Assembly: GCF_015291705.1 (NCBI RefSeq)
Contig: NZ_CP030050.1
Coordinates: forward strand, 6,634,001-6,698,000
Direction of reading: 5' to 3'
Length of the DNA stretch: 64,000 bases
DNA from: Bradyrhizobium arachidis
GTDB lineage: Bacteria; Pseudomonadota; Alphaproteobacteria; Rhizobiales; Xanthobacteraceae
Shown: piece by piece, positions 54,997 to 60,901 of the stretch
Position numbering within the stretch: position 1 is the stretch's first letter
Layout: each line of letters opens with the position of its first letter
The notes under the pieces: model-generated
The model's database searches: none
What the model was told of the DNA's origin: nothing
What the model saw: the letters and a program-made list of their open reading frames with translations, nothing else
Translations under genes and position numbers: made by a program

Positions 54997-55167
54997 ATGC
55001 CGGACTATTCTCACCGAATCGCCGTTCAGACCGCTCTAATCGCCGCAGAAATCGAGCGAACCCAGCAGATTTGCAGACGCTCGATGGAACTGCTCCGGCT
55101 TCCGCTTCCGAGCACATTCCTTGGAAACAGACTCAATCCGCCGCCAGAAGAAGAGAATGAGGAGTAA
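54997..55167 (+). CDS. Small hypothetical protein
   Basis: 56 residues, starting MPDYSHRIAVQTALIAAEIE and ending in an acidic PPPEEENEE tail. CCAGGGAGCGCCGCT upstream gives a fair ribosome site. The sequence is a plausible helix-rich soluble protein (AAEIERTQQICRRSMELLRL). The overlapping frame 54948-55160 is arginine/proline-rich and looks like a shadow. I do not recognise a family. It lies upstream of the predicted sigma-54 promoter. Confidence 0.45.
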   Translation: MPDYSHRIAVQTALIAAEIERTQQICRRSMELLRLPLPSTFLGNRLNPPPEEENEE

Positions 55168-55251
55168 GACCGCCTGAGTTGGAGACCTCTTTCGGTCCTC
55201 ATCCAAATTGCGACAGGAACGTTCAGCGGTAGCCTTGTCGGCTTGGCGCGG

Positions 55252-55270
55252 GTGTCCCGTCAGATGACAC
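55252..55270. promoter_or_regulatory. Inverted repeat next to the sigma-54 promoter
   Basis: GTGTC-N9-GACAC, ending 8 bases before the -24 element at 55278. It could be a regulator site. It is not a NifA site, because the TGT and ACA are 11, not 10, bases apart. Confidence 0.4.
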
Positions 55271-55277
55271 AAAACCT

Positions 55278-55293
55278 TGGCATAGGTTGTGCA
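55278..55293 (+). promoter_or_regulatory. rpoN-box: Predicted sigma-54 (RpoN) promoter
   Basis: TGGCATAGGTTGTGCA matches TGGCAC-N5-TTGCA with two differences and keeps the invariant GG and GC exactly 10 bases apart. It points at a terminator-ended stretch of about 75 bases with no open frame. Confidence 0.6.
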
Positions 55294-55303
55294 GACTAAC
55301 CGT

Positions 55304-55378
55304 CACCGGGGAATTGCTCATTCCCACCCGGGGCTGGAAAGCCGCCGCCCGCGCTCAATTTAAGCGGGCGGCGTTTTT
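55304..55378 (+). ncRNA. Predicted sigma-54-driven small RNA with intrinsic terminator
   Basis: Expected start about 12 bases after the -12 GC element. A first hairpin GGGAAT-TGCTC-ATTCCC (55309-55325) is followed by a single-stranded stretch (ACCCGGGGCTGGAAA) and a terminator stem GCCGCCCGC/GCGGGCGGC (55344-55372) plus five T. There is no ribosome site or open frame. Architecture and promoter agree on an RNA gene of about 75 nt; existence is a prediction. Confidence 0.55.
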
Positions 55379-55544
55379 GCTTCGCCCGTGAAATCTTCCA
55401 CTGTCCTAATTCGATTTGCCGGGTGTCCTAATAGGAGCGCACCGCAGATCGCGGCCTTTCGAGCCTCCTGAAATTGAATTTTGAGGTGCCGTGCTCCTCT
55501 GGCTGAAGCGCCGGCCATCAAGCGGTGGGAGCTTGTATTTAAAT

Positions 55545-55579
55545 GCTACAAATTGTAACGCTTATATTTGTAGCGCTAC
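55545..55579. promoter_or_regulatory. Operator-like inverted repeats (TACA/TGTA type)
   Basis: GCTACAAAT (55545-55553) and ATTTGTAGC (55566-55574) form a perfect 9-bp inverted repeat. Within it TACAA-A-TTGTA (55547-55557) is itself palindromic, and GTAGCGCTAC (55570-55579) overlaps the right arm. TACA/TGTA half-sites are typical of BlaI/CopY-family repressors. It lies 28-62 bases upstream of the secreted Cys/His peptide gene. Confidence 0.55.
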
Positions 55580-55606
55580 GAGACGTAGACAATTTCAGGA
55601 GGAGAC

Positions 55607-55798
55607 ATGAAGTCGATGATCAAGATCGCGCTCGTGCTGGCCGTGTTCGCCGGCTCGGCGGCGGCTTACGCCCACACATCGTGCGGTCCGATGTCGTCGG
55701 GCGCTCCGAAGGTCGGCATGAAAATCACGAAGCGGTGGCAGCTGCACGACGGCTGTCACAGCCGCTACGCGCAGATGCTGGGCAAGCCCTGCCACTAA
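55607..55798 (+). CDS. Small secreted Cys/His-rich protein
   Basis: 63 residues. Signal peptide KIALVLAVFAGSAAAYA, then a 42-residue mature peptide with HTSCGPMSSG, QLHDGCHSRYAQ and the C-terminal GKPCH. Three Cys and four His in so short a peptide suggest metal or heme binding in the periplasm. CAGGAGGAGAC is an excellent ribosome site. The TACA/TGTA inverted repeats upstream suggest regulated expression. No known family recognised. Its stop codon is embedded in repeat family B copy 2. Confidence 0.75.
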   Translation: MKSMIKIALVLAVFAGSAAAYAHTSCGPMSSGAPKVGMKITKRWQLHDGCHSRYAQMLGKPCH

Positions 55799-55880
55799 AG
55801 CGCGATGAGATTTGGATTGGCTTGTTGTTCACGCATGATCTTTCCGGAAAACCGCTTCGTACTTTTCCGGATCATGCTTT
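55799..55880. repeat. Dispersed repeat family B copy 2 (inverted)
   Basis: Reads AGCGCGATGAG...TTGTTCACGCATGATC...GGAAAACCGCTTCGTACTTTTCCGGATCATGCTTT, the reverse of copies at 32337 and 56086. It faces copy 3 across the 51-codon gene. Confidence 0.88.
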
Positions 55881-55916
55881 AACGCGCGAGAGGCTCAAAG
55901 ACGGCGAGAGGCCGCC

Positions 55917-56072
55917 TCAGCTGTCGGCCTCTTTGATTTTTCCCGATCCGCCGCATCTGGTGCAGGGACGAAACTCGACCTTCTCACCAAGGTGCATCGG
56001 CTTCATGCCGCTGTCCCGGCCCGTCCCGTCGCATTCGGGGCAGTTGTGCTCGACATCCTTCTGCTCGCTCAT
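55917..56072 (-). CDS. Microprotein with two DnaJ-type CxxCxGxG zinc motifs
   Basis: 51 residues beginning MSEQKDVEHN. It contains CPECDGTG (residues 11-18) and CTRCGGSG (37-44), two copies of the CxxCxGxG motif of the DnaJ zinc-finger domain, separated by 18 residues. Four cysteines would bind one zinc. No J domain or substrate-binding domain is present. GAGAGGCGCAC precedes the start. Could be a small chaperone-like or RNA-binding zinc ribbon. It is flanked on both sides by inverted copies of repeat family B. Confidence 0.75.
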   Translation of the reverse strand: MSEQKDVEHNCPECDGTGRDSGMKPMHLGEKVEFRPCTRCGGSGKIKEADS

Positions 56073-56085
56073 GTGCGCCTCTCGC

Positions 56086-56188
56086 TAAAGCATGATCCGG
56101 AAAAGTGCGTAGCGGTTTTTCGAAGAGATCATGCGCAAACAACAAGCCAAAGCGCGATGATCACTCATCCTGATCTCATCGCGCTTTA
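56086..56188. repeat. Dispersed repeat family B copy 3
   Basis: TAAAGCATGATCCGGAAAAG...TAGCGGTTTTTCG...GATCATGCGCAAAC...AAAGCGCGATGA, ending CATCGCGCTTTA. Same orientation as copy 1 and inverted to copy 2. Confidence 0.9.
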
Positions 56189-56409
56189 GGGCATTCGAGC
56201 GGATCTCATCGCGAGGTTAGCCGGCTGGCAACCTTTCTTTGGGCCTGACGGAAGATTCAATCTTGCCGTGCCCCCTCTTCCATTGAAGCTGACGCGCAGC
56301 AAAGACGCAGCCGCCGGCCGCCGTCATAAATCCGCAATCCTGCGGCACCGAACCTTTGCGCGGTTACCGGCTTTGTCGGGACGGGGCCGCTCTAACGGGG
56401 AGCTCTGTC

Positions 56410-56577
56410 ATGGCGGAAGACACGCACCACGATGCGGCGAGGCGCAATCATTTCCTCGAGGCGGCGCTCGAGGAGATGGCGAAGTTCGAGCGCAAGGAAA
56501 ACGAGTTCCGCAAGAAGGACCGCGAGGAGCGCGCCGCCGAGCTGCGCCTGCCCGTGGGCGAGATCAAGGTCCATTAG
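56410..56577 (+). CDS. Small charged hypothetical protein
   Basis: 55 residues from the ATG at 56410 (GGGGAGCTCTGTC upstream). One long charged helix: HFLEAALEEMAKFERKENEF, KKDREERAAELRL; then PVGEIKVH. It looks like a small coiled-coil or nucleoid-type protein; no family recognised. It stands alone after a repeat-filled stretch (56189-56409 holds nothing else I can identify). Confidence 0.65.
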   Translation: MAEDTHHDAARRNHFLEAALEEMAKFERKENEFRKKDREERAAELRLPVGEIKVH

Positions 56578-56859
56578 GCCGCGCTTGGACCTGTTTGGAC
56601 CGGCCCTGTTTGGCAACCGGCTTCGGAGCTGACCGGCCCTCCCGGCGCGGCTGATCGCGCGCGCGTGCCCGCCAGGGGACCGCTTCGCACGCGGCGGCGA
56701 AACCGCACTGAAGGTATCGAAACACCTATATTAAGCCATTGATTGCACAGCGAAATTGCCCAGCGCCCTACTGTGCATGGGGTTGTTTTCAGCTTTTGAA
56801 AGCCGCCATCGTGCCGGGCCCGATGCCTCGGACCCGCTTTCCGCGCGCCCGACGCCGCC

Positions 56860-56949
56860 CTACAGCAGCATCAATAGCGCGATGCCGATCACCAGCACCA
56901 CGAAGCCAGCCGCCGTCGCGGCGGCAAATGACCGCTCTACGTTATCCAT
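56860..56949 (-). CDS. Single-span membrane microprotein
   Basis: 29 residues: an amphipathic start MDNVERSFAAATAA and one helix GFVVLVIGIALLMLL. The start has a GGGGTGGC sequence upstream. Such tiny proteins are real in many bacteria, but there is no homologue I can name. The frame is open upstream to 57051 with no membrane or domain character. It diverges from the small RNA pair. Confidence 0.5.
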   Translation of the reverse strand: MDNVERSFAAATAAGFVVLVIGIALLMLL

Positions 56950-57110
56950 GATGCCACCCCGTTCTCGGCGCGCCACGTTTCCCCCATGGCATCGTCGAAG
57001 CAGTGAATCTCGCCCGCGGGTGTGGCTCCAGTTGTGCGATCGGATGGCCAAATTGGGACCTGTGCGGGGCCAGTCTGCGGCCTCGTGCCGCGCAAGCTTT
57101 AGCTGCCTCC

Positions 57111-57139
57111 GTCAGGCGCCTGTAAGCCGACTCCCCTAG
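57111..57139 (+). promoter_or_regulatory. Promoter-like element of small RNA A
   Basis: GTCAGGC-N4-GTAAGC-N8-CTAG. Small RNA B has the same three blocks with identical spacing at 57260-57288. A GANTC (CcrM methylation) site, GACTC at 57129, lies in this copy only. Confidence 0.65.
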
Positions 57140-57216
57140 TTTCATTTCGCCCGGTGGACCAACACCGGGCCTCCATACCCAGTCGATGACCCCGCTCGGC
57201 CCCGAGCGGGGTTTTC
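57138..57216 (+). ncRNA. Predicted small RNA A (tandem pair)
   Basis: A first stem GCCCGGTG/CACCGGGC with loop GACCAA (57149-57170), a single-stranded linker containing CCTCCATACCC (anti-Shine-Dalgarno CCTCC), and a terminator CCCCGCTC/GAGCGGGG followed by TTTTC (57190-57216). About 79 nt. No open frame. The layout resembles alphaproteobacterial trans-acting sRNAs such as the alpha-r14/mmgR (suhB) group; that name is tentative. Confidence 0.6.
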
Positions 57217-57259
57217 TGTTTGCGGGGGCAACACCGGAGCGACCGCGATCTGCCGACGT

Positions 57260-57288
57260 GTCAGGCTGCCGTAAGCTGAGGCCGCTAG
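57260..57288 (+). promoter_or_regulatory. Promoter-like element of small RNA B
   Basis: GTCAGGC-N4-GTAAGC-N8-CTAG, spaced exactly like the element of small RNA A, 149 bases away. Confidence 0.65.
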
Positions 57289-57372
57289 GGTCATCGGGCT
57301 ATGGTGTTGCAGCCCAGCACCTCAGCCTCCAATAACCTCTCACCCGCTTGGCTCTCCCCAAGCGGGTTTTTT
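57287..57372 (+). ncRNA. Predicted small RNA B (tandem pair)
   Basis: A short stem GGGCT/AGCCC (57296-57315), a linker with GCCTCCAATAACC (anti-Shine-Dalgarno), and a terminator CCCGCTTGG/CCAAGCGGG with six T (57343-57372). Same order of parts as small RNA A. The terminator may also serve DUF2798, whose stop codon adjoins it on the other strand. Confidence 0.6.
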
Positions 57373-57629
57373 CATGCCTGCCCGCCGGTTCGCGGGGCGG
57401 TCTCCTCCCGCGTCAGCCTTAGCGAGAAGGCGCGGATCGCGGGCGCGGCCACGAGCACGATCGGCAGCATCGCGGCCCATGCGACCAGCCACGACAGCGT
57501 CCAGTGCCGCAGGAAGAGCATTGCGCTTGTCGCCGGAAAGCTGGCGATCCCCGCCGCGATCAGCGAGGTCAGGCCGGACTGGATGACACCGAAGACGAAA
57601 TGACTGTAGCGGCGGGGAATGCCGAGCAT
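57372..57629 (-). CDS. DUF2798 small membrane protein
   Basis: 85 residues with two hydrophobic helices (FVFGVIQSGLTSLIAAGIAS and SWLVAWAAMLPIVLVAAPAI). The pattern RYSHFVFGVIQSGLTSLI...W..SW..AW...LPIV is that of DUF2798, a family of unknown function. It converges with small RNA B. Confidence 0.8.
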   Translation of the reverse strand: MLGIPRRYSHFVFGVIQSGLTSLIAAGIASFPATSAMLFLRHWTLSWLVAWAAMLPIVLVAAPAIRAFSLRLTREETAPRTGGQA

Positions 57630-57950
57630 GAGTGCCTATGTCCTTGCTTGCTGCTGCCGTCATGAGGCGAAGCAAGGCACGTGCCGTGAGTCGCATAATA
57701 GATGCGCGCTACCGCGCGCTGGCGTCGATCAGTGTCGCGCGCGGAACTCTGTTCATGGTCGGAGAACCACGGAGTACCGGCGCTCGTGCAGGGTATCTTT
57801 CGGAATTCGATTTCGCTTGTTGCGGAGCGCGCGCGTTCTCGGGATAGCCGTGAACCCTCCGGGGCTTATCGTCAGATTTCGCTTGTCGCGGGAATATTAA
57901 GACGCCCAACATGTTTGGCATCTGATGAAGGTGAATCGTGGGAGGTGGCC
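57630..57950. other. Intergenic stretch without recognised features
   Basis: About 320 bases. Open frames here are short and arginine-rich, lack ribosome sites and overlap each other. No clear hairpin or repeat. One 71-codon frame (57632-57847) has a mild coding look but no recognisable domain. Confidence 0.4.
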
Positions 57951-58139
57951 ATGAATCACAGGGGCGTCGAGTTCACCGTCGCCAAGACGGCAATCCCCGG
58001 GGTCTGGCAGTGGCAGTTCCGGATCGGCGAGCAGGTCAAGACCGGCAAGACCGAGACCAAGATCGATCTGCTGGCGATCCGGCGGGTGCAGCTGCGCATT
58101 GATCGGGAGCTGAAGGCGATCGGGCGCAAGACCGCTTGA
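57951..58139 (+). CDS. Small conserved-looking hypothetical protein
   Basis: 62 residues from the ATG at 57951 with GTGGGAGGTGGCC upstream. Sequence such as GVWQWQFRIGEQVKTGKTET followed by a basic helix (LAIRRVQLRIDRELKAIGRK) suggests a small beta-hairpin plus helix. No family assigned. The frame runs open to 57702 upstream, without support. Confidence 0.65.
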   Translation: MNHRGVEFTVAKTAIPGVWQWQFRIGEQVKTGKTETKIDLLAIRRVQLRIDRELKAIGRKTA

Positions 58140-58290
58140 GCAGGCAAGGCGGCGCGAGTCGTTCGCCCCACAGCATGCCATGCGGGGCCTATTCCGTAGC
58201 CGCCCGGAATTGATCTGGGGATGGTTTGGGACTGCACTGCGCGCCCATGGCCTTGGGGGCGGGGCCGTCACGCGTGATCGGTGCCAGCCA

Positions 58291-58524
58291 ATGCCGCTTT
58301 ACTTCTTTCGAATCCGGAACGGCCGTTATTCCGGCTGTGCGGACCAAGCGACGGAATTTGCCGATCGCGATTCGGCCTGGAGGGAGATGACCAGCGTCTG
58401 CGCCGATATGGCGGCCGGCATCGCCCGCAAGCTGCAGCAAGACTCCGAATGGCACATGGAGCTGCTCGACGAGGCCAAGGAGCCGGTGTTCCGGATCCGC
58501 ATCGTCGCAGAAACCCTCGAATAG
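58291..58524 (+). CDS. DUF6894-like small protein
   Basis: 77 residues from the ATG at 58291. The start MPLYFFRIRNGRYSG, followed by ATEFADRDSAWREM, is the pattern of DUF6894 proteins that are very numerous in Bradyrhizobiaceae, function unknown. The C-terminus is a hydrophobic/charged strand (VFRIRIVAETLE). Confidence 0.75.
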   Translation: MPLYFFRIRNGRYSGCADQATEFADRDSAWREMTSVCADMAAGIARKLQQDSEWHMELLDEAKEPVFRIRIVAETLE

Positions 58525-58533
58525 GGCCCGCTC

Positions 58534-58788
58534 CTAATCCGCGCTGGGCAGCCGCCGCATGGTGAATTCGATGTCGCCGCCGGGCAGCTCGCGCCAGGTC
58601 TCGACGGCGCTCATATAGCCGGCCTTGGGGTAGCGGGCGAAGAAGGCCTCCGCCCGCGCCCGTGCCGCCGGGCGCGGCAGGGTGAAGGTCTCGCGCAGAT
58701 AGCCGTCGCCGGTGGTCGCGCCCGGCCTGCCACCGGTCTTGCGACGGCGCGCCATCCGCTCGGCGAGATCCCGCGGCCGGTCGGCCAT
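58534..58788 (-). CDS. Small hypothetical protein
   Basis: 84 residues, basic N-terminal half (LAERMARRRKTGGRPG), then a compact domain (RAEAFFARYPKAGYMSAVET, LPGGDIEFTMRRL). No family recognised, but the coding signal is better than in overlapping frames. Convergent with the DUF6894-like gene. Confidence 0.6.
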   Translation of the reverse strand: MADRPRDLAERMARRRKTGGRPGATTGDGYLRETFTLPRPAARARAEAFFARYPKAGYMSAVETWRELPGGDIEFTMRRLPSAD

Positions 58789-58892
58789 GTCGGCCCTCCT
58801 CTACGCAATACTGACCGGCTCAATGTAGGAAGCGGGCCGCCTGAAGAGGAGTCCTGTTCCGGAGGCGTCATTGCGGCCTCCGACGGGGGCGA

Positions 58893-59195
58893 TCAGTTGG
58901 CAGCGGTGCCGGTCTTGCTCTTCTTCGGCGCGCTGGTTGCGGCCGAGGCCTTCGGCGCCGCCGGCTGCTTCGGGGGATCGGAGCGCATGCCGCCCCAGGG
59001 ATCACTGGACGACTTGGCGTCCGGAATCTTCTTCAGCGTTTCCTTGTAGGCCTTTTCACGCTCGGCATCCGCGGCCTTCTCCTCGGGGGTCTTGCCCGGG
59101 CCTTCCTGCAGCAGGTTGAGATTGGGCATTTGCGCGTAGGCCGGTCCCGCCACCACGGCCAGCAGCACCGCCGCCATACGGAAAAGCTTCATCAC
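58893..59195 (-). CDS. Secreted DPWGG-motif protein, paralogue 1
   Basis: 100 residues. Signal peptide FRMAAVLLAVVAGPAYA. The mature part has EKAYKETLKKIPDAKSSSDP, then WGGMRSDPPKQ and a Pro/Ala/Lys-rich tail. The segment EKAYK-x2-L-x2-IP-x2-K-x3-DPWGG-x-R recurs in the gene at 62955. Probably a small periplasmic protein of unknown role. Confidence 0.8.
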   Translation of the reverse strand: MMKLFRMAAVLLAVVAGPAYAQMPNLNLLQEGPGKTPEEKAADAEREKAYKETLKKIPDAKSSSDPWGGMRSDPPKQPAAPKASAATSAPKKSKTGTAAN

Positions 59196-59278
59196 TCACT
59201 CCTCGATCATTCAATCAGGGGCGGATCAACCGCGCCTCGTCATCCCTGTCAACAGCCCGCTCGCGGCCGAATGGCGCG

Positions 59279-59410
59279 CTAGAGCCGGTCCGACCGGCAA
59301 GATTTCGGCGCGTTCAGCCAATCGTCCCAGATCGGGCCGCATCTGGTGCAGCCGTCCAGCACGAGGCCAAGCGCTATCAACGAAAACACGAGGACACACC
59401 GACGCAACAT
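59279..59410 (-). CDS. Small lipoprotein
   Basis: 43 residues from the ATG at 59410 (GGGAGCGGGTGG upstream). Lipoprotein signal VLVFSLIALGLVLDGC with the lipobox Cys at residue 20, then CTRCGPIWDDWLNAPKSCRS. Upstream open frame has no support. The mature peptide of 24 residues has three more Cys and would sit at a membrane facing the periplasm. No family assigned. Confidence 0.65.
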   Translation of the reverse strand: MLRRCVLVFSLIALGLVLDGCTRCGPIWDDWLNAPKSCRSDRL

Positions 59411-59556
59411 CGTCCACCCGCTCCCAAGCGAGCTATCATATCGGGCGAAGTCGGGCATTTTCAAGCCGACGGGCCAGCGCTGGACCGGGTGACTTTGCCG
59501 CGCCGATCCGCGCAGAATGGCCGAAACATCCGGCAACAATGGAGGACACGACAGCA

Positions 59557-60021
59557 ATGCAAACGCAGCCAGAAGCCGGGTTCGGCATCGCTGATGCGAG
59601 ACGCATCCTCGGCGAGGTCTTTGCGCCCTGGGTCCAGGATCTCAACCTCGCCGTCGAGCGCATCGAGCACATCCAGCCGGCGGACGCGCCGGACTGGCAG
59701 CCCGGCGCGCTGCTGCGCATGCCGTTCTCGGAGCGGCTGTGCCGCAACGGCGGCGTGGTCTGCGGCCAGGCGCTGATGGCGCTCGCCGACACCGCGATGG
59801 TGATCGCGAACCTCGCCGCCAATCGCGGCTACCGTCCGATGACGACGGTCGACCAGACCACGCATTTCATGCGCGCGGTCTCCTCCTCGGACGTGCTCGC
59901 AGACGCGCGCGTGGTGCGTCTCGGGCGCACCATGAGCTTTGGTCGCGTCACGCTGCTCTCGGCCGCCGACAACAAGCAGGTCGCGATGGTTTCGAGCGCC
60001 TTCGCGATGCTGCCGGGCTGA
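59557..60021 (+). CDS. PaaI-type thioesterase
   Basis: 154 residues from the ATG at 59557, which has GGAGGACACGACAG upstream; an ATG 18 bases earlier is less well placed. Hotdog core: LCRNGGVVCGQALMALADTA with TTVDQTTHFMRAV. The usual HG of PaaI (HGG) is replaced by NGGVVCG here. Probably an acyl-CoA thioesterase; substrate unknown. Second PaaI-like gene of the window. Confidence 0.75.
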   Translation: MQTQPEAGFGIADARRILGEVFAPWVQDLNLAVERIEHIQPADAPDWQPGALLRMPFSERLCRNGGVVCGQALMALADTAMVIANLAANRGYRPMTTVDQTTHFMRAVSSSDVLADARVVRLGRTMSFGRVTLLSAADNKQVAMVSSAFAMLPG

Positions 60022-60138
60022 GCATCCGCCGAAAAAGAAGAGAGCCGCGAGAGCGCAAAAGCGCGCCGCGGCTCTCCATCACGTTCGCGTCCGCCGAAGC
60101 GCGATTGCATCCGCGCTACGGTCGGCACACTTCAAGAA

Positions 60139-60432
60139 CTACTTGCCGAGGATCTCGTCGGCCGCGGTGACGACGCTGACGGTCGGATTCTTTCCGCAAT
60201 AGGCACCGAACTTCTTGGCGTTCTCGATGAACACTTCGGTGTCGATGATCGCGTTGTCCTCGTCGCCCTTGTACCAGCCGTCCATCCAGGTCAGCACGAC
60301 AGCGATGTTGTCCTCGCCGCTCTCGAGGAATTGCTTACAGGTCATGGTCGAGAGGTCCCACTTGACGGCGTGGGCGGGCATCGATGACAGCGAGAATGCT
60401 GCGGCGAACAAGATCGAAAGCGTGGTCTTCAT
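60139..60432 (-). CDS. HdeA/HdeB-family periplasmic acid-stress chaperone
   Basis: 97 residues from the ATG at 60432 (GGAGATTCCG). Signal peptide LSILFAAAFSLSSMPAHA. The mature helical protein has one disulfide pair (TCKQFLES and FGAYCGKN) and WMDGWYKG, characteristic of HdeA. HdeA binds unfolded periplasmic proteins at low pH. Isolated gene. Confidence 0.85.
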   Translation of the reverse strand: MKTTLSILFAAAFSLSSMPAHAVKWDLSTMTCKQFLESGEDNIAVVLTWMDGWYKGDEDNAIIDTEVFIENAKKFGAYCGKNPTVSVVTAADEILGK

Positions 60433-60608
60433 CGGAATCTCCATCGGCGCGTAACGCCATAAAGGAAAGGCTTGTGAGGAAAGTCGGCGGAGTGAGTCAC
60501 CGCTCCAACGTCGTAAACGAAGTCTGAAGCGCTGTGCAAGTAGCGCCAGTATTGAGTTTAGATCAACGCAATTTCTATGCACTATTTCACAATCGTCGTT
60601 ATGGATTA

Positions 60609-60857
60609 ATGCCGATGATCGAGAAACGTGCAGCGCAGCGTCACCGTGTTTTCAAGGGTGGGACGATCACCTTTGAAAACAGCGGTGTAGCGTGCACCGT
60701 GCGAAACATGTCCGAAGGCGGCGCGGCGATCGACCTCGATTCACCCGTCACACTGCCGCAATCATTCACGCTCTCGATCGCGCGCGACAATTTCGTGCGG
60801 AATTGCCGCCCCGTATGGCGCAGCGAGCGGCGCGTCGGCCTCGCTTTCGTACAATAA
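60609..60857 (+). CDS. Single-domain PilZ protein
   Basis: 82 residues from the ATG at 60609. c-di-GMP-binding motif: RAAQRHRVFKG (RxxxR) and VRNMSEGGAAID (N/DxSxxG). Such free-standing PilZ domains are effectors of c-di-GMP that influence motility or polysaccharide secretion. Cytoplasmic. The frame extends 25 codons upstream without domain support. Confidence 0.85.
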   Translation: MPMIEKRAAQRHRVFKGGTITFENSGVACTVRNMSEGGAAIDLDSPVTLPQSFTLSIARDNFVRNCRPVWRSERRVGLAFVQ

Positions 60858-60901
60858 TTCGCGCGATGTGAACGAGCGTTCGCATCGCATCCACATCGCG
60901 A

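Noticed and set aside
54948..55160. 70-codon open frame downstream of recA
   Set aside because: Pro/Arg-rich; the overlapping frame from 54997 has a better ribosome site and composition.
55252..55270. NifA upstream site (TGT-N10-ACA)
   Set aside because: The spacing is 11, and the site is only about 10 bases from the promoter rather than about 100.
56744..56777. TGCACAG...CTGTGCA as a hairpin or operator
   Set aside because: Arms are 20 bases apart with no supporting gene start or T-run.
57702..58139. Longer 145-codon version of the small gene at 57951
   Set aside because: Upstream part is Arg/Ser-rich; the strong ribosome site sits before 57951.
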